Source: Pseudomonas sp. FEN (GTDB lineage: Bacteria; Pseudomonadota; Gammaproteobacteria; Pseudomonadales; Pseudomonadaceae). From it: 64,000 nt of DNA. The stretch spans positions 186,001 to 250,000 of the forward strand of contig NZ_CAJFDC010000016.1 of NCBI RefSeq assembly GCF_904067045.1, written 5' to 3'. The position numbers were made by a program, and so were the translations under genes. This document shows, one piece after another, positions 1 through 8,903 of this stretch; position 1 is the first letter of the stretch, and every line of letters starts with the position of its first letter. The notes under the pieces are model-generated. The model was not told the DNA's origin and searched no databases. It was given only the letters and a program-made list of their open reading frames with translations.

Positions 1-276
1 CAGGGTCTTGGCCGGCCAAGCCAAGTCACGCGAGACCAGCGCAATCTCGGCTTCGGCGACGATGCAGCGGGCCTTTGCCAACGCCTCTTGCGGGCCGAAG
101 GCACGGGCGGCCAGCTTGAGCAGCCCCCTGGCGCGAACCAGGTCGCCCAACCGCGCCATGGCAATACCACGCAGCGCCAGCGCCGGCCCGTCATCGCGCA
201 GGGCAACCCGCTTCAAGGCACCAAGGATATCGCCACTCGCCAGCAGCCGCGCGGCGACGCTGATCATCGCGTCCAT
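1..276 (-). CDS. Partial regulator-like helical protein, N-terminal 92 codons
   Basis: The minus strand is open from an ATG at 276 to the left edge, and the gene continues outside the window. The visible product is alanine- and leucine-rich, begins MDAMISVAARLLASGDILGA, and shows TPR-like helical pairs such as LALRGIAMARLGDLVRARG. I associate this N-terminus with a family often annotated as helix-turn-helix domain proteins, in which the DNA-binding part lies further in; that is from memory and the HTH is not visible here. The frame stays open upstream of 276 without another ATG, so the start could lie a little earlier at a rare codon. The gene is divergent from the DUF899 gene at 399, so the two may be linked in regulation. 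It could also be a plain TPR-like hypothetical protein. Confidence 0.5.
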   Translation of the reverse strand, partial: MDAMISVAARLLASGDILGALKRVALRDDGPALALRGIAMARLGDLVRARGLLKLAARAFGPQEALAKARCIVAEAEIALVSRDLAWPAKTL

Positions 277-398
277 GGCAATCGCGTCAAACTTGTCACT
301 CCCACCATCTGCTGGGCCCGCCCTAGTCTGCTCACGACCACCCGGTAACGGCTCGCACGACCGATGGTACGACGAGCCATGGCAAATGGAGAACCCTC

Positions 399-1196
399 AT
401 GACCACAGCGAAGATAGCAACCCGCAAAGAATGGCTGGCGTCGCGGCTTGAGCTGCTCGCGGAAGAAAAGGAACTGACCCGGCGCGGCGACGCACTGGCC
501 CAACGGCGCCAGGCGTTGCCCTGGGTGCGGATCGACAAGCCATACCGCTTCGACACCGCGACTGGCGGCGCCTCGCTGCAGGATCTGTTCAAGGGCCGCT
601 CGCAGTTGCTCGTCTATCACTTCATGTTCGGGCCCGATTACAGTGCCGGCTGCCCGTCCTGCTCGGCGATCGCCGATGGCTTCAATGGCATCGTCGTCCA
701 TCTCGAGAACCATGATGTCGCCTTCAGCGCCATCTCGCGGGCACCGTTGGCCAAGCTGCAAGCGTTCAAACAGCGCATGGGCTGGAGCTTTGACTGGGCC
801 AGCTCGTTCGGCAGCGACTTCAACAGCGACTTCAACGTCTGGTTCAGCGAGGAGCAGCAGCACGACGGCGGCATCGTCTACAACTATCTGCGCGAGGCGC
901 CTTTGGCGGGGCCGCAGCGGGGCCAGAACGTCCAGGAATGGCAACTGCACGGTAGCGAAAGCCCGATTGCCCGCATCGCCGCCATGACCGGCACCGACAT
1001 TGCCACCTACACCCGCGACAGGCCCGGCATCAGCGCCTTCGTGCTCGAAGACGGCGAGGTCTACCATACCTATTCCGCCTATGCCCGTGGAGTGGACGGC
1101 ATCTGGGGCATGTACCAGTGGCTCGACAGGGCGCCCAAGGGCCGCAACGAACAGGGTATCTGGTGGCGCCGCCACGACGAATACGGCCAGGAGTAA
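399..1196 (+). CDS. DUF899 thioredoxin-like family protein
   Basis: The 265-residue product has the features of DUF899, a thioredoxin-fold family without a settled function. A charged N-terminal helix (residues 1-45) is followed by LLVYHFMFGPDY and the cysteine-containing segment AGCPSCSAIADGFNG near residues 83-97, then tryptophan-rich C-terminal motifs (GVDGIWGMYQWLDRAP). The CPSC pair sits where a redox-active site would be expected, but redox activity is not shown by sequence alone. The start at 399 is supported by GGAGAA eight bases upstream. The stop codon is only five bases before the next ATG at 1202, so the two genes are probably co-transcribed. The protein is cytoplasmic, with no signal peptide or membrane segment. 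Confidence 0.85.
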   Translation: MTTAKIATRKEWLASRLELLAEEKELTRRGDALAQRRQALPWVRIDKPYRFDTATGGASLQDLFKGRSQLLVYHFMFGPDYSAGCPSCSAIADGFNGIVVHLENHDVAFSAISRAPLAKLQAFKQRMGWSFDWASSFGSDFNSDFNVWFSEEQQHDGGIVYNYLREAPLAGPQRGQNVQEWQLHGSESPIARIAAMTGTDIATYTRDRPGISAFVLEDGEVYHTYSAYARGVDGIWGMYQWLDRAPKGRNEQGIWWRRHDEYGQE

Positions 1197-1201
1197 CCCG
1201 C

Positions 1202-1480
1202 ATGCTCTCGTCCAACCACGCGAAGGAAGGTCAATCGACAGGCGCGCCAGGGGGCGTTACCGTGAATATCGCCGACTGGCTTTGCCTGGCTGCCGCGCCA
1301 ACCTTCGCCAGCATGGCGGTGCTCACCGCCGCCAACACCGACCTCGATATGGCCTGCGCCTCCATGCAGGGACCATGGCCGCTCAACAGTATGGTGACGA
1401 TGTACCTGATCATGGCCGCCGTCCATCTGTCGCCCTGGCTGCGACTGATTGGCGGCCATGCCGGCAGATCCCGTGGCTGA
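1202..1480 (+). CDS. Small predicted membrane protein downstream of DUF899 gene
   Basis: The 92-residue ORF contains two hydrophobic stretches: the IADWLCLAAAPTFASMAVLTA region, and one around MVTMYLIMAAVHLSPWL. This suggests a two-span inner-membrane protein. I know similar short proteins beside DUF899 genes, but the family has no assigned function. AGGAG, part of the end of the upstream gene, precedes the ATG at 1202 with good spacing. An internal GTG at 1262 also has a good AGGGGG site and would give a 72-residue protein starting right before the first hydrophobic segment (VNIADWLC), so the true start is open. It is probably translated from the same message as the DUF899 gene. Confidence 0.6.
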   Translation: MLSSNHAKEGQSTGAPGGVTVNIADWLCLAAAPTFASMAVLTAANTDLDMACASMQGPWPLNSMVTMYLIMAAVHLSPWLRLIGGHAGRSRG

Positions 1481-1596
1481 TTCCGCGCGAGGGACGGCCA
1501 TCGCTACTGTATCGGCGGATATATGAGGAGGCTTGTTGCTCCAGGGTTATCACTACATGTTAATGTTACGCACATGACCAATGTGGAGTAAGCGTC

Positions 1597-3243
1597 ATGA
1601 TTGCGATACGAGAAGCGTGGAAATCCGGATTGCTGCAGCGCAAGCACTGGCCACGCAACCTGGTCGCGGGCGTTATCGTGGGGATCGTGGCGCTACCGTT
1701 ATCCATGGCGTTCGCCATCGCTTCGGGGGTCAAGCCCGAGCAAGGCATCTACACCGCGATTGTCGGTGGTCTGCTGGTGTCCTTGTTCGGCGGCAGCCGC
1801 GTGCAGGTTGCCGGTCCCACGGGCGCCTTTATCGTCATCCTGGCCAGCGTCACCGCCCGCTACGGCATCGACGGCTTGCAGATCGCCTCGTTCATGGCCG
1901 GGGCGATCCTGCTGCTGCTCGGTATCACCCGGCTGGGCGCCATTATCAAGTTCATCCCCGACCCAGTGATCGTCGGATTCACCGCCGGCATCGGCGTGAT
2001 TATCTGGGTAGGGCAATGGAAAGACTTTTTCGGCCTGCCGAAAGTCGCCGATGGGCATTTCCATGAGCGACTCTGGCACCTGCTCGAAGCATTGCCCGAC
2101 CTTCACCCGGCGACCACCCTGCTGGCGCTGCTGAGCCTGCTGCTGGTCCTGCTCACCCCCAGGCTACCCGGCATGCAACGCGTGCCCGGCCCTTTGATCG
2201 CGATGGTCGTGGCAACCGTCATACAGTCGGTTTTCCAGTTTTCCGGGGTGGCCACCATCGGCAGCGCGTTCGGCGGGATACCTCAAGGGCTACCCACCTT
2301 CAGCCTGCCTGAAGTGACCCTGCCGCGAATCATCGAACTGATCGGCCCGGCGTTCGCCATCGCCATGCTGGGCGCCATTGAGTCGTTATTGTCCGCGGTG
2401 GTGGCCGACGGCATGGCCGGCACCCGCCATGACTCCAACCAGGAACTGATGGGCCAGGGCATCGCCAATCTGTTCAGCCCCTTGTTCGGCGGCTTTGCCG
2501 CGACCGGGGCGATCGCGCGAACCGCGACCAATATCCGCAACGGTGGTAACAGTCCGATCGCCGGCCTGGTGCACGCGCTGACCCTGGTACTGCTGATTTC
2601 CTTCCTGGCGCCGTTGGCTTCGAATATCCCGCTGTGCGCCCTCGCGGCCATCCTGTTTGTCGTGGCCTACAACATGAGCGAGTTGAAACACTTCAAGCGC
2701 ATGCTCCAGCGGGCGCCACGCGCCGATATCGCGATCCTGCTGATCACTTTCATACTGACCGTCTTCAGCGACCTGACCATTGCCGTGAACATCGGCGTCA
2801 TTCTCGCCATGCTGCAATTCATGCGGCGAATGGCGTCATCGGTTGAAGTACAGAAAATGGTCGGCAAGGACCTGGAGATCGAACTACAGCTCAATGGCCA
2901 GGTCGAGCTGCCGCCCAATGTCCTGGTGTACAGCATCGAGGGCCCGTTGTTCTTCGGTGCGGCAGAAACCTTCGAACGTGTCCTGGCGCAAACCCATACC
3001 GATCCGGGAACCCTGATCATTCGCCTGAATCACGTGCCGTTCATGGACATCACCGGCTTGCAGACCCTGCTCGAAGTCATCGAGCAATTACGCAAGCGCA
3101 GCATTGTCGTGAAGCTCTGCGAAGCCAACGAGAAAGTTCTCGGCAAGCTGCGCAAGGCCGGGATACTTGAGGCGCTCGGCCCCGGGGATTACCATGCCGA
3201 CTTCAAGTCGGCACTGAACACCGCCAACGAACCCGGGCAGTAA
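1597..3243 (+). CDS. SulP family inorganic anion transporter with STAS domain
   Basis: The 548-residue inner-membrane protein has the SulP layout. A hydrophobic transporter core occupies about residues 15-410 with many membrane spans, including NLVAGVIVGIVALPLSMAFA and GPTGAFIVILASVTARYG. A cytoplasmic STAS domain follows at about residues 435-545 (GPLFFGAAETFERVL, DITGLQTLLEVIEQL). SulP proteins import sulfate, bicarbonate or dicarboxylates; the substrate cannot be set from sequence. GGAG eight bases before the ATG supports the start at 1597. The gene is monocistronic in appearance: 116 bp separate it from the upstream small gene, and the next gene is on the other strand. Confidence 0.93.
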   Translation: MIAIREAWKSGLLQRKHWPRNLVAGVIVGIVALPLSMAFAIASGVKPEQGIYTAIVGGLLVSLFGGSRVQVAGPTGAFIVILASVTARYGIDGLQIASFMAGAILLLLGITRLGAIIKFIPDPVIVGFTAGIGVIIWVGQWKDFFGLPKVADGHFHERLWHLLEALPDLHPATTLLALLSLLLVLLTPRLPGMQRVPGPLIAMVVATVIQSVFQFSGVATIGSAFGGIPQGLPTFSLPEVTLPRIIELIGPAFAIAMLGAIESLLSAVVADGMAGTRHDSNQELMGQGIANLFSPLFGGFAATGAIARTATNIRNGGNSPIAGLVHALTLVLLISFLAPLASNIPLCALAAILFVVAYNMSELKHFKRMLQRAPRADIAILLITFILTVFSDLTIAVNIGVILAMLQFMRRMASSVEVQKMVGKDLEIELQLNGQVELPPNVLVYSIEGPLFFGAAETFERVLAQTHTDPGTLIIRLNHVPFMDITGLQTLLEVIEQLRKRSIVVKLCEANEKVLGKLRKAGILEALGPGDYHADFKSALNTANEPGQ

Positions 3244-3274
3244 GCCTGCCTGCCCGGCGCCGAATGCCCGCACA

Positions 3275-3457
3275 TTACCCCTTGCCGGCAACCTTGCTTC
3301 TGGTCGAGTAGGAAACACCGTGGGTTTCCAGATAGTCCCGAATCAACTGGCGAACCACCTGCGACGGCGTCAGGTCCTGAGAAGCGCAAAGCTCTTCAAG
3401 GGCCTTTTTCTTGACCGGATCAATGAGCACGGTCAGGCGTGCGGTCTTGTTTTCCAT
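3275..3457 (-). CDS. Ribbon-helix-helix (CopG-like) protein
   Basis: The 60-residue protein begins MENKTARLTVLIDPVKKKAL and continues through LTPSQVVRQLIRDYLETHGV. This is a short beta strand with alternating polar residues followed by two helices, the pattern of a ribbon-helix-helix DNA-binding domain. Such proteins act as dimers, often as antitoxins or plasmid or phage repressors, or as free-standing regulators. No toxin-like partner gene lies next to it: the LysR gene ends 54 bp upstream on the same strand and the SulP gene converges from the other side. No clear Shine-Dalgarno sequence precedes the ATG. Length, codon use and fold pattern still support a real gene. Confidence 0.7.
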   Translation of the reverse strand: MENKTARLTVLIDPVKKKALEELCASQDLTPSQVVRQLIRDYLETHGVSYSTRSKVAGKG

Positions 3458-3512
3458 GGAGGTGTCGAGGCTCTGAAGTCGCTTATGATAATCAAATTGT
3501 AATAAGTGCCGT

Positions 3513-4478
3513 TCAGCTTGTCACGCCCTCCCCTCTATTGCGATGGGAAAAAAGGCATTCCCGTGCGATGGTCGCGCGTAACTGCGCCGCCTCCTGTTCC
3601 AGGTGCTCGCACATGAAATCGACGAACACGCGAATCTTGCGCGACAGTTGACGGCTCGAAGGCCAGACGATGCTCATGGGGTCCGGCGGGATCAGATAAC
3701 CATGCAGCAGACAACGCAACGAACCGTCGGCCAGAGCCTCGCGAGCGAGGAAATCCGGGATGACTCCCAGGCCAAAGCCCTTGACCAGCGCCCCAAGCAC
3801 CATTTCCATATTGTTGCTGACCATCACCGTGCGGGTCCGCGGCTCCCGCGCGCCCTCCTCGCGTAACAGCGGAAAGTCCAGCAGCTTGCCATTCTTGAAG
3901 TAGCGAAAACGTACCGCCAGGTGATCGTCCAGTTCCGCCGGGGTTTGCGGCGTGCCGTGGCGCTCCAGATATGCCGGCGCGGCGCACAGCACCGGTTGCA
4001 CGCCCGGCAAGGGGCGGCTCATCAGGCGCGAGTCCGGCAGGTCGCCACTGCGAATGACGATATCCATCCCTTCCTCGATCACATCCACCAGTTTGTCGCT
4101 GAAGTCGAGGTCCAGTTCGATATCGGGATACAGCGCCATGAACGCCGTCAGTACCGACTGGAACAGTTGATAACTGGCCGCCGGCATACTGATCCGCAAG
4201 CGCCCCCGGGGGATTTCCGTGGACTGCGACACGGTGGCCTGGGCATCGTCGAGGTCATCGAGGATGCGCCGACAACGCTCCTGGAACACCCGGCCCTCGT
4301 CGGTCAGGCTGAGGCTACGGGTCGAGCGTTGAAACAGACGCACGCCCAGTTGCTGCTCAAGTCGGGTCACGCCCTTGCCGACCGCCGAAGCCGACAGACC
4401 CAGCGCCCTGCCCGCCGCGACGAAACTGCCGAGCTCGGCCGTGCGGATAAAGGCCATCAAACCACTCAGTCGATCCAC
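3513..4478 (-). CDS. LysR family transcriptional regulator
   Basis: The 321-residue protein has an N-terminal winged helix-turn-helix (MDRLSGLMAFIRTAELGSFV; LGLSASAVGKGVTRLEQQLG, residues 1-60) followed by a LysR substrate-binding domain at about residues 90-300. It belongs to the large LysR subgroup that commonly controls a divergently transcribed transporter or oxidoreductase. Here it is divergent from the MFS transporter gene at 4657 with 178 bp between the starts, so control of that pump is the natural inference. The inducer cannot be read from sequence. The length is usual for the family. Confidence 0.92.
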   Translation of the reverse strand: MDRLSGLMAFIRTAELGSFVAAGRALGLSASAVGKGVTRLEQQLGVRLFQRSTRSLSLTDEGRVFQERCRRILDDLDDAQATVSQSTEIPRGRLRISMPAASYQLFQSVLTAFMALYPDIELDLDFSDKLVDVIEEGMDIVIRSGDLPDSRLMSRPLPGVQPVLCAAPAYLERHGTPQTPAELDDHLAVRFRYFKNGKLLDFPLLREEGAREPRTRTVMVSNNMEMVLGALVKGFGLGVIPDFLAREALADGSLRCLLHGYLIPPDPMSIVWPSSRQLSRKIRVFVDFMCEHLEQEAAQLRATIARECLFSHRNRGEGVTS

Positions 4479-4501
4479 CTGCCCTCCTATTCGATCCTTT
4501 T

Positions 4502-4520
4502 ATTCCGATATGGGCGGAAT
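4502..4520. promoter_or_regulatory. Candidate LysR operator between lysR and MFS gene
   Basis: ATTCCG-N7-CGGAAT is a perfect 6-bp inverted repeat 24 bp upstream of the LysR start, in the LysR/MFS divergent region. Size and position fit a LysR-type T-N11-A site. No binding data are available. Confidence 0.35.
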
Positions 4521-4656
4521 ATTTGCCGCTTTTTGCCAGATTACTCGTTCTTTAAAATCCTTGCATATTCCGTCAGCCCCGGCAAACCCACGAATCGCCG
4601 CCGTCGTTACGCTCACCCAGGGTGCCTACATCCACCCGCTACAAGGAATTTTCAAT

Positions 4657-6192
4657 ATGTCCATCCCACTCTTGCTACAACAGCGGCTGATTCTACTGGC
4701 CGTGTGCATCACAGCCATCACCATGCCCTTCAACTTCACCGCGCCAGCTGTTGCCCTGCCCGCCATCGGTCGCACCTTCGGTGGCTCGCCAATGGAACTG
4801 AACTGGGTCACCAACGCCTTCATGCTGACCTTCGGTAGCTGCCTGATGCTGGCCGGCGCACTGGCTGACAGCTATGGCCGCAAGAAAGTCTTCCTCGCAG
4901 GCGTCAGCGCTTTTGCCCTGCTCGCCGCGGCATTGCCCTTCGCCCCCAGCCTGGCGCTGTTCGACGTCCTGCGTGCGGCCCAGGGACTGGCCGCCGCGGC
5001 CGCCTTTTCCGGCGGCATGGCCGCCCTGGCGCAAGTCTTCGACGGGCCGGGGCGCATCCGTGCGTTCAGCTTCGTCGGGACCAGCTTCGGTATCGGCCTG
5101 GCCTTCGGCCCCGTGGCGGCCGGCGCGATGATCGAAGCATTTGGCTGGCAGGTGATCTTCCTGCTGATCACCGCGCTGGCGGCGATATCCCTGGTACTGG
5201 CCAGCCGTTACATGGAGGAGTCATGTAATCCCGACGCCGCCGGCATCGATTGGCCTGGCGCGATCACCTTCACCTGGGCACTGGGTATCTTCACCTTTGC
5301 CATCCTCAAGGCACCGGAAAGCGGTTGGGCCGATCCGCTGGTGCTCGGCCTGTTCGCCGTCGCGCTGCTGTCCGTCGTGGCCTTCGTCATGATCGAAAAC
5401 CGTATCGCCCAGCCCATGCTCGACCTGACGCTGTTCCGCTTCCCGCGCTTTGTCGGCGTGCAATTGCTGGCGGCCGCGCCGGCCTACTCCTTCGTGGTGC
5501 TGCTGATACTGCTGCCGATCCGTTTCGTCGGCATCGAAGGCATGAGCGAAGTCGCCGCCGGCTGGTTGCTGATCGCTTTATCGGCGCCGCTGTTGGTGCT
5601 GCCGATCGTCGCCGGCTACCTGACCCGCTGGCTGTCGGCCTCGACCTTGTGCGGCAGCGGCTTGCTGGTGTGTGCCGCAGGGCTGTACTGGTTGAGCCAT
5701 GTGCCGGTGGGCAGCGCGGCGACGGTACTGGCCTGGCCGATGTTCGTGATCGGCGTCGGCATCAGCCTGCCCTGGGGCTTGATGGATGGCATGGCGGTCA
5801 GCGTGGTGCCCAAGGAGCGCGCCGGCATGGCCACCGGGATTTTCAGCACGACCCGGGTGGCCGGTGAAGGCGTGGCCATTGCCATAGTCAGCGCATTGCT
5901 GTCGGCGTTCGCCGCCGGCCACCTGGGTGCTGCCGCGACGCCGGACATCGTTGGCGCCGCCCAGCATCTGGCCACCGGTGACCTGGCCGGTGCCACGCAA
6001 CTGCTGCCGGCCACCGGACGCGTCGCTCTGGCCGAGGGCTACAGCGCCGCGTTCAGCACCTTGCTGCGGGTGCTGACAGCCATCACCGTGCTGACGGCGG
6101 CCGTGGTGTTTCTATTTCTCGATCGTGGCTCGGTTGAGGATGACAGCGATACCGAGCTCGATGAACCGGTCGTGGAGGATCAGGCCGCCTGA
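4657..6192 (+). CDS. MFS transporter, DHA2-like 14-span drug exporter
   Basis: The 511-residue protein starts MSIPLLLQQRLILLAVC and has a hydrophobic profile consistent with 14 membrane helices. It carries the MFS loop motif LADSYGRKKVFLAGV between helices 2 and 3 and a motif C-like stretch in helix 5 (GTSFGIGLAFGPVAAGAM), which is typical of proton-driven drug antiporters of the DHA2 group. The reading frame is open well upstream, but AAGGA precedes the ATG at 4657 and the protein is of family length from there, so the longer ORF is rejected. The C-terminus is acidic (VEDDSDTELDEPVVED). Divergence from a LysR gene suggests inducible export of a small toxic compound; the substrate is unknown. 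Confidence 0.92.
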   Translation: MSIPLLLQQRLILLAVCITAITMPFNFTAPAVALPAIGRTFGGSPMELNWVTNAFMLTFGSCLMLAGALADSYGRKKVFLAGVSAFALLAAALPFAPSLALFDVLRAAQGLAAAAAFSGGMAALAQVFDGPGRIRAFSFVGTSFGIGLAFGPVAAGAMIEAFGWQVIFLLITALAAISLVLASRYMEESCNPDAAGIDWPGAITFTWALGIFTFAILKAPESGWADPLVLGLFAVALLSVVAFVMIENRIAQPMLDLTLFRFPRFVGVQLLAAAPAYSFVVLLILLPIRFVGIEGMSEVAAGWLLIALSAPLLVLPIVAGYLTRWLSASTLCGSGLLVCAAGLYWLSHVPVGSAATVLAWPMFVIGVGISLPWGLMDGMAVSVVPKERAGMATGIFSTTRVAGEGVAIAIVSALLSAFAAGHLGAAATPDIVGAAQHLATGDLAGATQLLPATGRVALAEGYSAAFSTLLRVLTAITVLTAAVVFLFLDRGSVEDDSDTELDEPVVEDQAA

Positions 6193-6243
6193 CGGCGCGC
6201 ATCCCACATCGCGGGCGACCGGTCGCCTCGTCGAAAACCACGG

Positions 6244-6906
6244 TCAGATAGTCCTTGATTCATCGAGTGACGCTCCAACGTGCCCGAGGCTTCGCAGGTA
6301 GCTACAAAACATATCAGCCATGGCGTCGGCGTAAGCTTCAATCTGAGCCGAGGTGCGTGGACTTTCCGAAAACTGCTTGCCCACCGAACTGAGCGTCACC
6401 TTGATCAGATCGCCGGCCACGGCACGCGTCGCGTCCGTGGCATCGGGCAGCACCTCGCGCATGAACACCTCGACAATCTGCTTTCCCGCGGCTCTCACCT
6501 CCCACGCCTCGGGCGCGTCGCGATAAAACGGCGCGGCGTCATCCAGTGCCACGCGGACCTCGGCCTCATCGCATTCGGACCGGATAAAGACCTGAACAAG
6601 CAGACGCAGCCGCTCCAGGGGCGGATTGCGCACGTCTTCAAGAATGCCGCGCAGCATCTCGGTGGTCTCGCGCCACTCATCACTTTGCAACCGAAACAGG
6701 ATCGCCGCCTTGTTCGGGAAATACTGATACACCGATCCGACGCTGACACCGGCTCGCTCGGCCACCCGCGTGGTGGTAAAGCGTTGCATGCCCTCCTTCG
6801 CCAAAACCTGAATGGCCGCTTGCAGAATCGATGCGACAAGGTCATTGGAGCGGGCCTGTCTGGGCTGTTTGCGCGAGGTAATCCGCGTGCTTGGGCGATG
6901 GGTCAT
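6244..6906 (-). CDS. TetR family transcriptional regulator
   Basis: The 220-residue protein has an N-terminal TetR helix-turn-helix at about residues 20-70 (FTTTRVAERAGVSVGSVYQY FPNK core) and a variable, all-helical C-terminal ligand domain. The start is set at the ATG at 6906, because the longer open frame runs through the divergent methyltransferase gene. It is divergent from that O-methyltransferase gene with 81 bp between the starts. The intervening DNA holds a perfect 10-bp inverted repeat, so repression of both genes and release by a ligand is the expected mode. The ligand is unknown. Confidence 0.92.
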   Translation of the reverse strand: MTHRPSTRITSRKQPRQARSNDLVASILQAAIQVLAKEGMQRFTTTRVAERAGVSVGSVYQYFPNKAAILFRLQSDEWRETTEMLRGILEDVRNPPLERLRLLVQVFIRSECDEAEVRVALDDAAPFYRDAPEAWEVRAAGKQIVEVFMREVLPDATDATRAVAGDLIKVTLSSVGKQFSESPRTSAQIEAYADAMADMFCSYLRSLGHVGASLDESRTI

Positions 6907-6919
6907 GGGGCGGACTCGC

Positions 6920-6954
6920 AATGCGAATAGAAAATATGAAGGTTTATTCGCATT
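6920..6954. promoter_or_regulatory. Inverted repeat, candidate TetR operator
   Basis: AATGCGAATA at 6920-6929 is perfectly repeated in inverted form (TATTCGCATT) at 6945-6954 with a 15-bp spacer. It lies between the TetR start at 6906 and the methyltransferase start at 6988, where a shared operator is expected. Confidence 0.5.
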
Positions 6955-6987
6955 ATAACCCTTCACTGATCCCACCAGGAAAACCCC

Positions 6988-7653
6988 ATGACAACCCTGA
7001 CCCAAGCCCCCCTCGCGCCATTGCTGGATCGCCTGTTCGCCGAGGCCGCGCAATCGTGGTCGACGATGGCTGCCACCTTTGGCGATGTGTCGGAAGAAGA
7101 GCGCGTGCGGCTGATGCGCAGCAAGACCGGCTATCTCGACTTCTATACACGCCTGAAGGATTTTCCGCTGGCGGTCTCGCGGGAGACCGGAACACTGCTC
7201 TATATGCTGGCACGCAGTTGCGCTGCACGAAGCATTGTCGAGTTCGGCACCTCGTTCGGCCTCTCGACCCTGCACCTTGCCGCCGCGTTGCGGGACAATG
7301 GCGGCGGGCGCTTGATCACCAGTGAATTCGAGCCATCCAAGGTGCTGCGGGCACGAGAAAACCTGGTGGCGGGCGGGCTTGTCGATCTGGTGGAGATACG
7401 GGTCGGAGATGCCCTGCAGACCCTCAGCGCCGATCTCCCGGAAAGCATCGATCTGGTGCTTCTCGACGGTGCCAAGTCGCTCTACCCCGATATCCTGGGC
7501 CTGCTGGAGAAGCGCCTGCGGCCCGGGGCGTTGATCATCGCCGACAATGCCGACCATAGTCCCGAGTACCTTGCCCGCGTGCGCAATCACGCCGAGGGTT
7601 ACCTGTCCACGCCATTCGCCGAAGATGTTGAACTGTCCATGTGGCAAGGCTGA
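6988..7653 (+). CDS. SAM-dependent O-methyltransferase-like protein
   Basis: The 221-residue protein has the class I SAM-binding fold. SIVEFGTSFGLSTLHLAAAL at about residues 82-101 is motif I. An acidic residue follows beta strand 2 (ITSEFEP), and DLVLLDGAKSLYPDIL carries the DGAK sequence seen in the O-methyltransferase family 3 / caffeoyl-CoA group, where the Asp helps bind a metal ion. These enzymes methylate catechol-like hydroxyls; the actual acceptor is unknown. AGGA nine bases before the ATG supports the start. It is divergent from, and probably controlled by, the TetR protein at 6244-6906. Confidence 0.88.
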   Translation: MTTLTQAPLAPLLDRLFAEAAQSWSTMAATFGDVSEEERVRLMRSKTGYLDFYTRLKDFPLAVSRETGTLLYMLARSCAARSIVEFGTSFGLSTLHLAAALRDNGGGRLITSEFEPSKVLRARENLVAGGLVDLVEIRVGDALQTLSADLPESIDLVLLDGAKSLYPDILGLLEKRLRPGALIIADNADHSPEYLARVRNHAEGYLSTPFAEDVELSMWQG

Positions 7654-7784
7654 AGCCGGGGGCCGGGCTTGCGCAAGCGAATGGCCTGGTCTGCCGCACT
7701 TCCCATAGGGCCATTCGCGGGAACGATTCACTGGCTATGCTGGTCAAGTTAGTTCCTGTCCCATGAAACCAAGGTGACAAAGCC

Positions 7785-8852
7785 ATGACCAAGACTTATA
7801 GCTACGCGGCCCAGGATCCCAAGGATTCACTCAAGCCGTTCACCTTCGAGCGTCGTGCTCCTGGGGCCGACGATGTGCAGATTGACATTCTCTACTGCGG
7901 CGTCTGCCACTCCGATCTCCATACTGTACGCAATGAATGGCATAACACGCTGTACCCTTCGGTGCCGGGGCATGAAATCGTCGGGCGGGTCACCGCGGTC
8001 GGTGCCCATGTCAGTACGTTCAAGGTCGGCGATCTGGCCGGCGTCGGTTGCATGGTCGACAGCTGCCAGCACTGCGCGTCCTGCGCCGAAGGCGAGGAGC
8101 AATACTGCGAGAGCGGCTTCACCGGCACCTACAACGGCCCGGTGTTCGGTGGTGAAAATACCTTCGGCGGCTATTCGGACAACATCGTCGTCAAGGAGAA
8201 GTTCGTCCTGCGCATCTCCCACGGCGACGCCAACCTGGCGGCGGTCGCACCGTTGCTGTGTGCCGGTATCACCACCTATTCGCCACTGCGCCATTGGAAA
8301 GTCGGCCCGGGCAAAAAGGTCGGAGTGGTCGGTCTCGGCGGCCTGGGGCACATGGCGGTGAAAATCGCCCATGCCATGGGCGCGCATGTGGTGCTGTTCA
8401 CCACCTCGCCGAACAAGCGTGAAGATGGCCTGCGCCTGGGCGCCAATGAAGTCGTGGTATCCAGGAACCCGGACGAAATGGCCAAGTTCACCAACACCCT
8501 GGACTTCATTCTCAACACCGTGGCCGCGCCCCACGATCTGGACGCATTCCTCGTGCTGCTCAAACGCGATGGCACCATGACCTTGGTCGGCGCCCCCGAC
8601 AGCCCTCATCCTTCGCCTTCGGTGTTCAACCTGATCTTCAAGCGCCGCAGCCTGGCCGGTTCCCTGATCGGCGGTATCCAGGAAACCCAGGAAATGCTGG
8701 ATTTCTGCGCCAAGCACGGGCTTGTTTCGGATATCGAGATGATCAATATCCAAGACATCAACCAGGCCTATGGCCGCATGCTCAAGGGCGACGTCAAATA
8801 CCGCTTCGTGATCGATATGAACAGTCTGAAGAAAGAAGCCAACGCGGCCTGA
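7785..8852 (+). CDS. Zinc-dependent NAD(P)-alcohol dehydrogenase (CAD/YahK-like)
   Basis: The 355-residue cytoplasmic enzyme is a medium-chain zinc alcohol dehydrogenase. The catalytic zinc site GVCHSDLHTV (Cys, with PGHEIVGRV providing His-Glu) is at about residues 38-70. The structural zinc cysteines follow in SCQHCASCAEGEEQYC. The cofactor loop VGLGGLGHMAVKIAHAMGA sits at about residues 180-200. These features match the cinnamyl-alcohol/YahK aldehyde reductase branch, which reduces a wide range of aldehydes with NADPH. The gene stands alone: 131 bp separate it from the methyltransferase gene and 212 bp from the next gene. A short hairpin lies downstream. Confidence 0.93.
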   Translation: MTKTYSYAAQDPKDSLKPFTFERRAPGADDVQIDILYCGVCHSDLHTVRNEWHNTLYPSVPGHEIVGRVTAVGAHVSTFKVGDLAGVGCMVDSCQHCASCAEGEEQYCESGFTGTYNGPVFGGENTFGGYSDNIVVKEKFVLRISHGDANLAAVAPLLCAGITTYSPLRHWKVGPGKKVGVVGLGGLGHMAVKIAHAMGAHVVLFTTSPNKREDGLRLGANEVVVSRNPDEMAKFTNTLDFILNTVAAPHDLDAFLVLLKRDGTMTLVGAPDSPHPSPSVFNLIFKRRSLAGSLIGGIQETQEMLDFCAKHGLVSDIEMINIQDINQAYGRMLKGDVKYRFVIDMNSLKKEANAA

Positions 8853-8903
8853 TCGAACCCTTCCATCCGACCCCGTGGGAGAGCACCAGGCGTGCTGTCG
8901 TCA

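Noticed and set aside
264..1175. Minus-strand ORF of 303 codons over the DUF899 gene
   Set aside because: The plus strand encodes a recognisable DUF899 protein with a ribosome site; the minus frame is its shadow.
4375..4656. MFS frame extended upstream to 4375
   Set aside because: It overlaps the 5' part of the LysR gene; AAGGA and a normal MFS N-terminus support 4657.
6214..6227. 14-bp perfect palindrome GGCGACCGGTCGCC between convergent MFS and TetR genes
   Set aside because: No loop and no T-tract; in GC-rich DNA this may be chance, so it is not called as a terminator.
6244..7731. TetR frame extended to 7731 (495 codons)
   Set aside because: It runs through the divergent methyltransferase gene and the operator; a normal TetR length starts at 6906.
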